Origin: Amycolatopsis benzoatilytica AK 16/65
GTDB lineage: Bacteria; Actinomycetota; Actinomycetes; Mycobacteriales; Pseudonocardiaceae
DNA length: 64,000 bases
Direction: 5' to 3'
Assembly: GCF_000383915.1 (NCBI RefSeq)
Contig: NZ_KB912942.1
Span: 8,388,470 to 8,452,469, forward strand
Below the pieces are notes generated by a model, which was not told the DNA's origin, did not search any database, and saw nothing but the letters and a program-made list of their open reading frames with translations. The position numbers were made by a program, and so were the translations under genes. Below, one piece after another: positions 17,651 through 27,763 of the stretch (positions within the stretch are counted from its first letter, which is position 1; each line of letters starts with the position of its first letter).

Positions 17651-18187
17651 TCAGGACATGATCGATCCGCCGAAGTGGTCGTCATCGTCTGACGAACTCC
17701 GGCGGCGCGGCTGGGACGGCGGGGCGGCCTGCGGCGGCTTTCCGGCTCCGGGCGGCGGCTCCTCGGCGTCCTCTGGCAGGAATCGGCGTCGTCGGTCCAC
17801 TTCGGACTCCGGCTCCTCGGCCGGTGGCGCGGGAAAAGTCCGCTGCGCGTCCGACACCAGGGCCTCCGCGGTCTGGTCGCCGCCGACCGTCTCGGCCGCG
17901 GCCTGCTGCAGCAGTTCGGGAATCCGGGACTGAGCGCGTTGCACGAGCCGCATCACCTCGGCCGAGACCTCGGCCATCCGCTTGCTGCCCGCGGAGTCCG
18001 CGAGCACCAGGTTCTTCAGCAGCCCCTTGGCGTCCACGGTCACCTCGACCGCGCCGTCCTTGGACCGCTCGGTGACGGTTTGGCCCTGCATTTTCTCCGC
18101 CATCGCCTGGTAGCGCGCGGAGGTCTGCTGGAGCTGCTTCGTCCAGTCGTCGACCATCCGCTCACTGGCGTCGATGCTGTCCGGCAT
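17651..18187 (-). CDS. YbaB/EbfC-family protein of the toxin operon
   Basis: This 178-residue protein has an N-terminal YbaB-like domain (~1-105): a long helix (DDWTKQLQQTSARYQAMAEKMQG), strands VTERSKDGAVEVTVDAKGLLKNLVL, then a helix MAEVSAEVMRLVQRAQSRI. The tail (~125-178) is disordered, rich in Pro, Arg and Asp, ending SSDDDDHFGGSIMS. YbaB-like proteins with such tails commonly open actinobacterial Esx effector operons; their role there is not established. I start at ATG 18187, 5-11 nt after AGAAAGGGG. It is the first gene of the operon, 29 nt before the EspC-like gene. Confidence 0.8.
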   Translation of the reverse strand: MPDSIDASERMVDDWTKQLQQTSARYQAMAEKMQGQTVTERSKDGAVEVTVDAKGLLKNLVLADSAGSKRMAEVSAEVMRLVQRAQSRIPELLQQAAAETVGGDQTAEALVSDAQRTFPAPPAEEPESEVDRRRRFLPEDAEEPPPGAGKPPQAAPPSQPRRRSSSDDDDHFGGSIMS

Positions 18188-18298
18188 CGGGCCCCTTTCT
18201 CCACGGTGACTTGTCCAGAGTGACGGTTGCGCGAACCCGCCGGTTCCCCACGGCGCCGAAAATGTCCGGGAGGCGCAGATCGAAGACGTCCGCCGACT

Positions 18299-18304
18299 AC
18301 TGTA
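18299..18304 (-). promoter_or_regulatory. possible -10 element for the toxin operon
   Basis: TACAGT on the minus strand lies about 110 nt upstream of the YbaB-like gene. No clear -35 was found. It is the best match in the gap but remains tentative. Confidence 0.3.
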
Positions 18305-18334
18305 CGCGAACTTCAGACGACTCAGTGTAACAAA

Positions 18335-18371
18335 ACGGCCCGTCCGCGACACGAGGTCGCAAACGGGCCGT
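18335..18371. terminator. hairpin terminator after hppD
   Basis: ACGGCCCGT (18335-18343) pairs with ACGGGCCGT (18363-18371), with an inner GCGAC/GTCGC stem. It begins 17 nt downstream of the hppD stop on the minus strand. Confidence 0.75.
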
Positions 18372-18387
18372 CCGGCAGGGAGTGCGG

Positions 18388-19635
<1,248 letters not shown>

Positions 19636-19709
19636 TCAGCTGGACAAGGTGCACTGCTTATCCTGGTATTGCTCGGTCATCTTGGACAACCTGCGCAGGG
19701 AGAAAACCA

Positions 19710-20180
19710 GTGCTTGACTCGCTCGATGCCCGGCTGTTGCTGTTGCTCACCGACTCGCCGCGGCTCGGCGTGCTCGAATGTGCGCGCCGCCTCGGCGTCG
19801 CGCGCGGCACCGTGCAGGCACGGCTGGACCGGCTGACCGAACGCGGCATCCTCGGCGGCTTCCCGCCGGAACTCGATCTGGCCGCGATGGGCTACAGCCT
19901 CACCGCGTTCGCGGTGCTGGAAATCGCGCAGGGCAAACGCGCCGGCGTCGCGGAGGCACTGGCCGCTATCGACGAGGTGTGCGAGGTGTATGACACGACC
20001 GGGCAAGGCGACCTCTTCGTGCGGCTTGTCGCGCGCGACAACGACGATCTGCAACGCGTCATTGACGAAGTGGTCGGTGTGCCGGATGTCTCGCGTACGT
20101 CGACTTCGATTGCGCTGTCGACACCAGTGCCGCCGCGAGTGCGGCCGTTGCTCGAAAGGACCGCTAGGACACGTGCCTGA
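19710..20180 (+). CDS. Lrp/AsnC family transcriptional regulator
   Basis: This 156-residue regulator has an N-terminal winged helix-turn-helix (~5-50: LDARLLLLLTDSPRLGVLECARRLGVARGTVQARLDRL) and a C-terminal RAM/ligand-binding domain (~65-145). I start at GTG 19710, preceded by AGGGAG about 7 nt upstream. It is divergent from hppD across a short shared promoter, so it most likely senses tyrosine or phenylalanine-related ligands and controls hppD. The ligand is an inference from position. The last 17 nt overlap the convergent MBL-fold gene. Confidence 0.88.
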   Translation: MLDSLDARLLLLLTDSPRLGVLECARRLGVARGTVQARLDRLTERGILGGFPPELDLAAMGYSLTAFAVLEIAQGKRAGVAEALAAIDEVCEVYDTTGQGDLFVRLVARDNDDLQRVIDEVVGVPDVSRTSTSIALSTPVPPRVRPLLERTARTRA

Positions 20181-20967
20181 GATAGCGCGCCGCGGAGCGC
20201 TGTACGACGTTGTGTCCGTCTGTACGCACGATGGCGTTCCACCACGCGCCGTAGATGGCCTCGAACGCGTACGGCTCAAGAAGCTCCGCTGCGTGTGCGA
20301 CGACGCTCGGCCGCTCCGGGATCAGGTTCGGGTAGCTGTACATGAAACCGACATGCGTACGGTCCGGGATTACTTGCACGATGTCGCCAGACAGCAGCGC
20401 ACCCTGGCCCTCCTCGCCGCCCGGCCAATGCAGCACTGTGCCGCCGGCGAAGTGCACGCCGAGGTTGATCAGCCGCAGGTCCGGCGACACGTCGAGAGTC
20501 GTGCCGGTCCACAGCTTGATCGACGGGTCCGGCCGCCCGATCCATTTCTGGTCGTTCTCGTGCAGGTAGACCGGGACGTCGAAGGCGTGCGCCCATTCGA
20601 CCATCGTCGTGTAGTAGTGCGGGTGGCTGATCGCGATGCCGGTGATCCCGCCGAGCTTGGCGATCTCGCCGATCGTCGCGTCGTCGAGATAGCCGGCGCA
20701 GTCCCAGAGGAAGTTGCCGCTCTGCGCGCGGACCAGCAGCGCGCGCTGGCCGATCGCGAACCCCGGCTCGGAGCCGATGCCGACGATGCCCGGGCCCTGC
20801 TCCTCGATCCGCGGCTTGCGGTCGCCGCTTGCCCGCAGCGTCGCCAGGTCGGTCCATTGCTGCCCGCCCGGCGGCACGTACTGGCGTTCGTCCTCGCAGA
20901 CCGGGCAGTCCGCGCGCGGGGCGGCGTACTGCATCCCGCAGGCCAGGCAAAGCGGCAGAGTGCTCAT
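20164..20967 (-). CDS. MBL-fold hydrolase with N-terminal zinc ribbon and altered metal site
   Basis: This 267-residue protein has an N-terminal rubredoxin-like ribbon, CLACG (C7, C10) and CPVC, in the first ~30 residues. A metallo-beta-lactamase fold follows. The canonical HxHxDH metal motif is replaced by SHPHYYTTMVEW, keeping two His but losing the Asp-His pair; LSGDIVQV supplies the later Asp. The start is ATG 20967, with GGAGG 7 nt upstream. The altered site suggests one metal or none, or a non-hydrolytic role. The 3' end overlaps the convergent Lrp gene. The substrate is unknown. Confidence 0.8.
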   Translation of the reverse strand: MSTLPLCLACGMQYAAPRADCPVCEDERQYVPPGGQQWTDLATLRASGDRKPRIEEQGPGIVGIGSEPGFAIGQRALLVRAQSGNFLWDCAGYLDDATIGEIAKLGGITGIAISHPHYYTTMVEWAHAFDVPVYLHENDQKWIGRPDPSIKLWTGTTLDVSPDLRLINLGVHFAGGTVLHWPGGEEGQGALLSGDIVQVIPDRTHVGFMYSYPNLIPERPSVVAHAAELLEPYAFEAIYGAWWNAIVRTDGHNVVQRSAARYLRHVS

Positions 20968-21006
20968 CAGGTGTCCTCCCAGTGTTTCGCTGGAAGACAC
21001 GCTAGA

Positions 21007-21058
21007 CCGCCGAACGCGCGCCGGGCCACGGAAAACCGGGCGGGCGCGCGTTCGGCGG
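21007..21058 (-). terminator. terminator hairpin after greA
   Basis: A 16-bp perfect stem (21007-21022 with 21043-21058) starts 9 nt past the greA stop on the minus strand. Confidence 0.8.
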
Positions 21059-21066
21059 GAACCGGG

Positions 21067-21558
21067 TCAGGACTCGGTGTAGGGAACCGCCTTGACCAGG
21101 GTGACCTTCATGGTCTTGCCGTTCGGCAGCTCGTACTCGCGGGACTCGCCCTCCTTGGCGCCGAGCAGCGCCTTGCCCAGCGGCGACTCCGGGGAGTACA
21201 CGTCCAGTTCGCCCTCGGCGCCCTCTTCGCGGGTGGCGAGCAGGAACTTCTCTTCGTCGTCGTCCCCGTCGTACTTGACGGTGAGCACCTTGCCGGGACC
21301 GGCGGTGCCGTCGTCGTCCGGCGCCTCGCCGACCTTCGCGTTGCGGAGCAGCTCCTGCAGGTGCCGAATGCGTGCCTCGGCCTGGCCCTGCTCTTCGCGG
21401 GCCGCGTGGTAGCCGCCGTTCTCCTTGAGGTCGCCCTCTTCGCGGCTGTCGTTGATGCGGGCGGCGATGACCGGACGATTCTCGATCATTTCGTCGAGCT
21501 CGTGCTTGAGCCTGTCGTAGGCATCCTGGGTCAGCCAGGTCACCTTGGTGTCGCTCAC
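21067..21558 (-). CDS. greA: transcript cleavage factor GreA
   Basis: This 163-residue factor enters the secondary channel of RNA polymerase and stimulates cleavage of backtracked RNA. The N-terminal coiled coil spans ~1-75, with acidic tip residues in [22 protein letters not shown]. The C-terminal FKBP-like domain follows, ending [18 protein letters not shown] and KAVPYTES. I chose GTG 21558 ([17 protein letters not shown]): GAGGAG is 9 nt upstream of it but directly abuts the in-frame ATG at 21567. The order greA, DUF4307 gene, divergent mca matches M. tuberculosis Rv1080c-Rv1082. Confidence 0.95.
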   Translation of the reverse strand: MSDTKVTWLTQDAYDRLKHELDEMIENRPVIAARINDSREEGDLKENGGYHAAREEQGQAEARIRHLQELLRNAKVGEAPDDDGTAGPGKVLTVKYDGDDDEEKFLLATREEGAEGELDVYSPESPLGKALLGAKEGESREYELPNGKTMKVTLVKAVPYTES

Positions 21559-21754
21559 GGTCACCATCTCCTCGTAGGGCCTGCCAGGCTTGGGTGTGCA
21601 AGCCGGCCGCCGCGTACGCACGCGGCTGAGATAAAGGAAAAACACGGCCCGCCGGGGGCCGTGCTGGTGTACGAGCGTACCACGGCAGGACAAGGCGACG
21701 CCGGTCCATTTCACGCAGCGCGGACACTGGCCGCGCATTTCACTCCGTTGGCCG

Positions 21755-22213
21755 CTAGGGGGTTGACAGATAGCGTGGTATGGAATACGAGCAGCCGAAC
21801 ACGTCCGCGGTCACCGGCGCGCCGATGCTCTTGACCACGGTGTGCACTCGGCTGTGGCCGGCCCCGGCGGGGACCAGCACCTCCCGGCGGCCGCTTTCCG
21901 CGCCGGACTTGTCGCGCACCCGGACGACGCACACGCCGGGCTTGCTGTCGTCGTCCCGGGTCACGTTGAGCGTGACGTCCATCGCGTCGTTCGGCAGTTC
22001 CTGGAAGCCGACGCGTTCGGCGTCGATCGAGGACTGGCCGAAGTTGAGGTAGTAGATCCAGCCGACGGCACCGCTGACGACCAGCGCGACGCCGATGAAA
22101 AGCCATCTCCGCCAGCGCTTCGGCGCCTTGCCCTTGCTCGCGGAGCCGTACCGGTCCGCGGGTCGCGCCGGCACGGCTGCGCCCTCGCCGGTCACGGTCT
22201 CCCCGCTCTGCAA
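21755..22213 (-). CDS. DUF4307 membrane protein
   Basis: This 152-residue protein has a basic juxtamembrane stretch (KRWRRW), one membrane helix at about 37-57 ([21 protein letters not shown]), and an extracytoplasmic domain with the family pattern [10 protein letters not shown] near the C-terminus. The TTG at 22213 is preceded by GGAGG with 7-nt spacing, which makes this rare start credible; GTG at 22195 is the alternative. It is the counterpart of Rv1081c between greA and divergent mca. Function is unknown; genome neighbours suggest a housekeeping envelope role. Confidence 0.85.
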   Translation of the reverse strand: MQSGETVTGEGAAVPARPADRYGSASKGKAPKRWRRWLFIGVALVVSGAVGWIYYLNFGQSSIDAERVGFQELPNDAMDVTLNVTRDDDSKPGVCVVRVRDKSGAESGRREVLVPAGAGHSRVHTVVKSIGAPVTADVFGCSYSIPRYLSTP

Positions 22214-22391
22214 ATCCGGGCCTCCGGTCGAACTTGTCGTACCCCTGGGGACAATGGGCGGTGCGGCCGGTCCGGGGCACCACCCTAGGTCGAGTATCCG
22301 CGAACCGTTCCGGCGGCGCGGAGCCGGGGCGGCTTACCGCGGCGCATCCGGGTGTCGAGGAATAACAGCACAGGAAAGGGCCGTTCGGACC

Positions 22392-23306
22392 ATGGTGGGA
22401 GCCGACGAGCTGACAACAGAAGACCGCAAGCAGCGACTGCGCCTGATGGCGGTGCACGCCCATCCCGACGACGAGTCGAGCAAGGGCGCCGCCACGATGG
22501 CCAAATACGTCGCCGAAGGGCACGAGGTCATGGTGGTGACCTGCACCGGAGGCGAGGCGGGCAGCATTCTCAACCCCGCCATGGACCGGCCGGAAGTGCT
22601 GGCGAACATGACCGAGATCCGCCGCGAGGAGATGGCCCGCGCGGCGAAGCTTCTCGGCGTGAGCCACCGCTGGCTGGGCTTCGTCGATTCCGGGCTGCCC
22701 GAGGGCGACCCGCTGCCGCCGGTCCCGGAGGGCTCGTTCGCGGTGATCCCGCTCGAAGAGTCCGCCGAGGCGCTGGTGCGCGTGATCCGCGAGTTCCGCC
22801 CGCACGTCATCACGACCTACGACGAGAACGGCGGCTACCCGCACCCGGACCACATCCGGACCCACCAGGTGTCCATGGCCGCCTTCGACGCGGCGGGCGA
22901 CCCGGAGCGGTTCCCGCAGGCGGGCGAGCCGTGGCAGCCGCTCAAGCTGTACTACATGCACGGCTTCTCCAAGGCCCGGATGGTGGCGTTCGACACCGCG
23001 CTCAAGGAGGCCGGGCTCGAGTCTCCCTACGAGGAGTGGCTCAAGTCCTGGGACCCGGACCGCGCCGACATCATGGAGCGGGTGACGACGCGGATCGAGT
23101 GCGGGGAATACTTCGAGGTGCGCGACGAGGCGCTGAAGGCGCACGCCACGCAGATCGACCCGACCAGCCGCTGGTTCGCGGTGCCGCTGGAGATGCAGCG
23201 CGAGGTGTGGCCCACTGAGGAGTACGAGCTGAACCGCTCCCTGGTGGACAGCACGCTGCCGGAGGACGATCTGTTCGCAGGCATCAAGGAGAAGGTGAGT
23301 CCATGA
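22392..23306 (+). CDS. mca: mycothiol S-conjugate amidase
   Basis: This 304-residue zinc amidase of the LmbE/PIG-L fold cleaves mycothiol-toxin conjugates to a mercapturic acid and GlcN-inositol, completing mycothiol-dependent detoxification. Metal ligands are visible in HAHPDDE (H24, D27) and in HPDH (H151, H154). The size and the [12 protein letters not shown] region fit Mca; MshB, the related deacetylase, is distinguished by details I cannot test here. ATG 22392 lies after AGGAAAGGG. The gene overlaps the next by 4 nt (ATGA). Its presence shows the host uses mycothiol. Confidence 0.92.
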   Translation: MVGADELTTEDRKQRLRLMAVHAHPDDESSKGAATMAKYVAEGHEVMVVTCTGGEAGSILNPAMDRPEVLANMTEIRREEMARAAKLLGVSHRWLGFVDSGLPEGDPLPPVPEGSFAVIPLEESAEALVRVIREFRPHVITTYDENGGYPHPDHIRTHQVSMAAFDAAGDPERFPQAGEPWQPLKLYYMHGFSKARMVAFDTALKEAGLESPYEEWLKSWDPDRADIMERVTTRIECGEYFEVRDEALKAHATQIDPTSRWFAVPLEMQREVWPTEEYELNRSLVDSTLPEDDLFAGIKEKVSP

Positions 23307-23650
23307 GTTTCGGAGTGCCGGCCATCGCGGTCGTCCCGCTCACCGCGTCGGCGCTGGTACTGGCCCAGCAGCCGGACAGCGGGGACAACGGCGGCCAGGG
23401 CGAGGACTTCGGCAAGTCCTCGCCGGTCGGCCTGCTGGTGCTGATCCTGTTCCTGGTCGCGGTCGTCTTCCTGGTGCGGTCGATGAGCAAGCACCTGAAG
23501 AAGGTGCCGCAGACGTTCGACGCGTCGGAGGCGGCTTCCGAGTCCGAGCCCGAGGCTGGTGCGGACGAGGCTTCGGCCGCTTCGACCACTTCGGCCGCCT
23601 CGGCAGCGGAGAAGAAGCCGGACGCGGCAGCGGCCAAGAAGAGCGACTGA
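23303..23650 (+). CDS. small single-helix membrane protein coupled to mca
   Basis: This 115-residue protein has an N-terminal hydrophobic stretch that may be a signal sequence, a Gly/Asp-rich spacer and a strong membrane helix at about 42-62 ([18 protein letters not shown]). A cytoplasmic Ala/Glu/Ser/Lys-rich tail follows. Its ATG overlaps the mca stop (ATGA), so it is translationally coupled. M. tuberculosis has a small membrane protein (Rv1083) in the same position. Function is unknown, but the coupling suggests it supports Mca or export of its products. Confidence 0.85.
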   Translation: MSFGVPAIAVVPLTASALVLAQQPDSGDNGGQGEDFGKSSPVGLLVLILFLVAVVFLVRSMSKHLKKVPQTFDASEAASESEPEAGADEASAASTTSAASAAEKKPDAAAAKKSD

Positions 23651-23709
23651 CCAGCGAGACGAAGCGGTCCGGGTCCCGTCTTAGGTGACGGAACCCGGCC
23701 CGCTGCCGG

Positions 23710-25275
23710 TCAATGCCCGGCGTGTCGCTCCGCCAGCTGCTCGGCGTACAGACTCGCCGGCTTTACCGGCTTGCCCGGCGACACGATCTCCCCGTCCTGG
23801 TGCCCGGCCGGCGGCTTGTCCTGGTTGCCGATGCAGCCGAAAGCCCAGTTGTGCGCGGTCGGCGGGTTCTCCACCAAGGACGCGCCGACCGCGCAGTTCC
23901 ACAGCACCGAGTTCGCTCCGGCCCAGCCCTGGCCGCTGCCCATCCACTGCCGGTCCGACAGCTGCAGGCGGCCGGACGGCGGGCTCATCGTGATCGCGTC
24001 GTAGAGGGTTCCGGTCGCCCAGCGCTGGTGCGGCCCGGCGTCGAGGATGCGCGATCCGGTGTTGGTGGCGGTGCAGTCGCTGATCACGTTCGGGCCGGGT
24101 ACACGGGCCTGAGTGACCCAGGCGTGCAGGTTGCTGCCGGTCACCGTGCAGTGCTGGATCAGGCTTTCCTGGCCGCTGATCGTGTACGCGGCCGGCTGCG
24201 CGTGGATGTCCTGCGGGACGGACTCGTCCAGTGACGACGTCTTCACCAGGCTGATCCGCAGTGCGTTCTCGCCGATGTCGAAGGCGGAGCCGAACCGGCT
24301 GGCGACGACGTCGTCGACCCAGCTGTCCTGCGCGGCGTCGACGGACACCAGTTGCGAGTTGAAGTAGCCGCTGTCGTGCCAGGTCGGGTCCTTCTCGAAC
24401 GCGGAGCCGTCCGCGGACAGGTGGGCCAGCCCGGATTCGCTGATCCGGCCGTCGAACGTGTACCGCTGAACGGTCGCGTGCGTGTACTGGCTCTCCAGCG
24501 CGTTCGTGAGCGGCACGTCGAACTGGACGGCTTTCCCGTTGACCGCGGTGATCGTCCGGTCGAACTGCAGTCCGGAATTCGGCGTCCACTGCTTGCTGGG
24601 CGTACCGTCCGGCCGCGGCGGAATCTGGTCCATGCCGATCGCGTGGATCCATGCCTTTTCCTGCGGGCGCGCCACGATGACGTGGTCGCCGACGTGCAGG
24701 GCCGACGCGTCCGCGACCTCCAGCCGGTCCGCGCCGACCGGGACGTAGCCGCTGGTGACCGGCACCGCCGATCCGGTCAGTGAGCGAGAGCCGGTTCCGC
24801 TGATCGAGACGAGCGTGTGCACTTTGCCCGCGGCGACCAGCCTGGTGCCGTTCGCACCGCTGCCCGCGCCGCGCAATTCGACGGTGCCGGTGCTGATTTT
24901 CAGCGTGCCGGAAAGCTGGTAGTCGCCGGCCGCCAGCTCTACCGAACCAGGTTTGCCGCTCTTCGCGACCTGGTCGATCGCCTGCTGAATGCGCGCGGTG
25001 TCGTCACCGGAAGACTGCGGTTTGACCGTCGCGGCGACGGGTAGATCGGGTGGCGCGGAATCGCCGTTGTGGTAGCCGGCCTTGGAGAAATCGGGGACCC
25101 GATTGCCCTGTGCGTCGGAGCCGTAGGCGAGCCGGCCGTTCGCGAAGGTGATCCAGTCGGGCGAGGAATTCGCCGCGGATGCGGCACCGAGACTGCAACT
25201 GGACAGCCCTAGACATCCGATGAATGCGACCAGGGAAATGGAGGCAAGGGGACCAGCGCCGAGGAATCGCGTCAT
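23710..25275 (-). CDS. secreted right-handed beta-helix lipoprotein
   Basis: This 521-residue protein starts at ATG 25275 with a lipoprotein signal: a hydrophobic core, then LSSC lipobox at about residue 27. The mature part has a pectate-lyase-superfamily pattern (DDTARIQQAIDQVAKSGKPGSVELAAGDYQLSGTL), followed by repeating strands typical of a parallel beta-helix (SRFGSAFDIGENALRI, HCTVTGSNLHAWV, DCTATNTGSRI). Such proteins bind or cleave polysaccharides outside the cell. I see no clear catalytic set and cannot name a substrate. A -10/-35 pair lies immediately upstream and the start looks leaderless. Confidence 0.75.
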   Translation of the reverse strand: MTRFLGAGPLASISLVAFIGCLGLSSCSLGAASAANSSPDWITFANGRLAYGSDAQGNRVPDFSKAGYHNGDSAPPDLPVAATVKPQSSGDDTARIQQAIDQVAKSGKPGSVELAAGDYQLSGTLKISTGTVELRGAGSGANGTRLVAAGKVHTLVSISGTGSRSLTGSAVPVTSGYVPVGADRLEVADASALHVGDHVIVARPQEKAWIHAIGMDQIPPRPDGTPSKQWTPNSGLQFDRTITAVNGKAVQFDVPLTNALESQYTHATVQRYTFDGRISESGLAHLSADGSAFEKDPTWHDSGYFNSQLVSVDAAQDSWVDDVVASRFGSAFDIGENALRISLVKTSSLDESVPQDIHAQPAAYTISGQESLIQHCTVTGSNLHAWVTQARVPGPNVISDCTATNTGSRILDAGPHQRWATGTLYDAITMSPPSGRLQLSDRQWMGSGQGWAGANSVLWNCAVGASLVENPPTAHNWAFGCIGNQDKPPAGHQDGEIVSPGKPVKPASLYAEQLAERHAGH

Positions 25276-25283
25276 GGGAGGGG

Positions 25284-25313
25284 ACTGTAGTGATCTTTTC
25301 CCTGATCGACCAA
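25284..25313 (-). promoter_or_regulatory. leaderless promoter of the beta-helix lipoprotein gene
   Basis: On the minus strand TTGGTC (25308-25313) and TACAGT (25284-25289) are separated by 18 bp. The -10 ends 8 nt before the ATG, which has no Shine-Dalgarno sequence. Confidence 0.55.
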
Positions 25314-25406
25314 GGCCATTGGTCGGATTTCTCAGCGAACCCACAGCGCTCAGCGCATGTCTCGCGTGGTGCTGATGCCGGGCGGCCGGCGGACCGTTTG
25401 CCGGTT

Positions 25407-25461
25407 GTCCGTGAAGGGCCCCTTGCCGGACTTGGATTCCCTCAAGGGGTCCTTCGCGGAC
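25407..25461. repeat. dispersed stem-loop element, copy 1
   Basis: Arms at 25407-25425 and 25443-25461 (core GTGAAGG/CCTTCGC and CCCCTTG/CAAGGGG) enclose a 17-nt loop containing GGACTTGGATTCC. Related copies occur near 25563, 34244 and 54765. Confidence 0.8.
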
Positions 25462-25562
25462 TTGAGTAAACGGTCCTGCGGCGATTAATCGGGTTTTTCG
25501 GCGGTCCTGGCGTCCTTGATAGACCGGTCAGCAGGCGTGAAGCCGTGCAGCTTAAGTTCCTG

Positions 25563-25600
25563 GCATCGGAATCCAAGTCCCGGAAGGGGCCCTCGCGGAC
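25563..25600. repeat. dispersed stem-loop element, inverted partial copy 2
   Basis: GGAATCCAAGTCC followed by GGAAGGGGCCC is nearly the reverse complement of the left arm plus loop of the copy at 25407. The second arm is missing. Confidence 0.65.
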
Positions 25601-25689
25601 AGGTCCGCGGACCGTTCGGCGCACCGCCTGAGGCACGCGCTCAGCATGGACGCGATTCACCGCTCATCGGGATGCTGCACACTCGGGGT

Positions 25690-27678
25690 ATGACGAACCG
25701 CTTGGCCGACAGCGTTTCCCCGTATCTCCTGCAGCACGCCGGCAACCCCGTCGACTGGTGGGAATGGGGGCCGGACGCGCTGGCCGAAGCGAGCCGCCGG
25801 AATGTTCCGATTCTCCTCTCCGTCGGTTACGCCGCTTGCCACTGGTGCCATGTCATGGCGCACGAATCCTTCGAGCACGAAGGCACCGCCGCGCTGATGA
25901 ACGCGAATTTCGTCAACATCAAGGTCGACCGCGAGGAGCGGCCGGACATCGACGCCGTGTACATGGCCGCTACGCAGGCGATGACTGGGCAGGGCGGCTG
26001 GCCGATGACCTGCTTCCTCACCCCGGAGGGGGAGCCGTTCCATTGCGGCACTTACTATCCGCCCGCGCCGCGACCGGGGATTCCGTCGTTCTCCCAGTTG
26101 CTGGTCGCGGTCGCCGAGGCGTGGCAGAACCGGCCGGACGACCTGCGCGAAGGGGCGAAGCAGATCATCGGGCACCTCGCCGAGCAGAGCGGTCCGTTGA
26201 AAGAAGCTGCGGTCGACTCGGCCGCGCTGGCCGCGGCGGTCGCCAAGCTGGCCCAGGAAGCGGACCCGGTGAACGGCGGTTTCGGCGGGGCGCCCAAATT
26301 TCCGCCGTCGATGGTGATCGAGTTCCTGCTCCGGCACCATGAGCGCACCGGCTCGGCGGAAGCTTTCGCGCTCGCCGAGTCCGCGGCGGACGCGATGGCT
26401 CGCGGCGGCATCCACGACCAGCTCGCCGGCGGTTTCGCGCGGTACTCGGTGGATGCCGGGTGGATCGTCCCGCACTTCGAAAAAATGTTGTACGACAACG
26501 CGTTGCTGCTTCGGGCGTATGCGCACTTGGCGCGCCGCGGCTCAGCCTCTGCGCGCCGGGTGGCGGAGGGGATCGTCCGGTTCCTTCAGCACGATCTTCG
26601 TACGCCGCAGGGCGGATTCGCGGCTTCCCTGGACGCGGACACCGAAGGCGTCGAGGGACTGACCTACGTCTGGACGCCGGCGCAGCTGGCCGAGGTGCTC
26701 GGCGACGACGGCCCGTGGGCGGCTGAGCTTTTCGGCGTCACCGAGAGCGGCACCTTCGAAGAAGGCGCTTCGACGCTTCAGTTGCAGACGGATCCGGACG
26801 ACTTCGCGCGCTTCGAGCGCATCCGGCAGGCCCTGTTCGACGCGCGCGCGAAGCGTCCGCAACCCGGCCGGGACGACAAGGTGGTCGCGTCGTGGAACGG
26901 TCTCGCGATCTCCGCGCTCGCCGAAGCGGGCGTAGCGCTGGAACGTCCACAGTGGATCGAGCTGGCCCGCGACGCGGCCTCCCTCTTGCTGGACCTGCAT
27001 GTGGTCGACGGACGCCTTCGACGCAGTTCGCGAGACGGCGCAGTCGGCACCCCGGCCGGCGTGCTGGAGGACTACGCCTGCGTCGCTGACGGCCTGCTCG
27101 CGTTGCACCAGGCCACCGGCGAACCTCGCTGGCTCGCTGAGGCGACTCGGCTGCTGGACGTCGCACTGGCGCATTTCGCGGCGGAAGCTCCGGGCGCCTA
27201 TCACGACACCGCGGACGACGCGGAGAAGCTGGTGCAGCGGCCGTCCGACCCAACCGACAACGCGAGCCCGTCTGGCGCGTCCGCGCTGGCCGGGGCCCTG
27301 CTGACGGCGTCCGCCTTGGCTGGCCCCGACCAGGCCGCCCGCTACCGCGATGCCGCTGAACTGGCGCTCCGCCGCGTCGGCCTGCTCGCCGCGCGGGTGC
27401 CGCGGTTCGCCGGGCACTGGCTGTCGGTCGCGGAGGCCGCGCAATCGGGCCCGGTGCAGATCGCGGTCGTCGGCGCGGACCGGTCGGCGCTGGTCGCGGC
27501 CGCCGCGCGGCACATCCACGGCGGCGGCATCGTGCTCGGCGGCGAGCCGGACGCGCCCGGCGTCCCGCTGCTGGCTGACCGGCCGCTGGTCCACGGCGAG
27601 ACGGCGGCGTACGTCTGCCGCGGCTACGTCTGCGAACGTCCGGTGACCTCGGCGGATCAACTCGTCGCGCAGCTCTGA
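25690..27678 (+). CDS. DUF255 thioredoxin-like / six-hairpin glycosidase-fold protein (YyaL family)
   Basis: This 662-residue protein has an N-terminal thioredoxin-like DUF255 domain (~1-165) with [26 protein letters not shown] and a CHWC motif at residues 50-53. A large alpha/alpha-barrel follows, with [19 protein letters not shown] and [17 protein letters not shown]. The family is broad (YyaL, human SPATA20) and its biochemical role is not settled. ATG 25690 starts directly at conserved sequence with no Shine-Dalgarno. The position matches M. tuberculosis Rv1084 just after the mca cluster, here separated by the lipoprotein gene. Confidence 0.9.
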   Translation: MTNRLADSVSPYLLQHAGNPVDWWEWGPDALAEASRRNVPILLSVGYAACHWCHVMAHESFEHEGTAALMNANFVNIKVDREERPDIDAVYMAATQAMTGQGGWPMTCFLTPEGEPFHCGTYYPPAPRPGIPSFSQLLVAVAEAWQNRPDDLREGAKQIIGHLAEQSGPLKEAAVDSAALAAAVAKLAQEADPVNGGFGGAPKFPPSMVIEFLLRHHERTGSAEAFALAESAADAMARGGIHDQLAGGFARYSVDAGWIVPHFEKMLYDNALLLRAYAHLARRGSASARRVAEGIVRFLQHDLRTPQGGFAASLDADTEGVEGLTYVWTPAQLAEVLGDDGPWAAELFGVTESGTFEEGASTLQLQTDPDDFARFERIRQALFDARAKRPQPGRDDKVVASWNGLAISALAEAGVALERPQWIELARDAASLLLDLHVVDGRLRRSSRDGAVGTPAGVLEDYACVADGLLALHQATGEPRWLAEATRLLDVALAHFAAEAPGAYHDTADDAEKLVQRPSDPTDNASPSGASALAGALLTASALAGPDQAARYRDAAELALRRVGLLAARVPRFAGHWLSVAEAAQSGPVQIAVVGADRSALVAAAARHIHGGGIVLGGEPDAPGVPLLADRPLVHGETAAYVCRGYVCERPVTSADQLVAQL

Positions 27679-27763
27679 TTCCGCCCCTGGTGAACGCGGT
27701 GCGCCCGGCCCTGAAATCGGCGTAGCTTCAGTAGTGACGTAATCATGTAATCAAGGAGGCGTC

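Larger units (their letters stand above)
25276..25689. other. gene-free interval with dispersed stem-loops
   Basis: These 414 bp separate the lipoprotein gene from the divergent DUF255 gene. They hold the lipoprotein promoter, one complete dispersed stem-loop (25407-25461) and an inverted partial copy of it (about 25563-25600). I find no convincing small gene. Confidence 0.7.
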
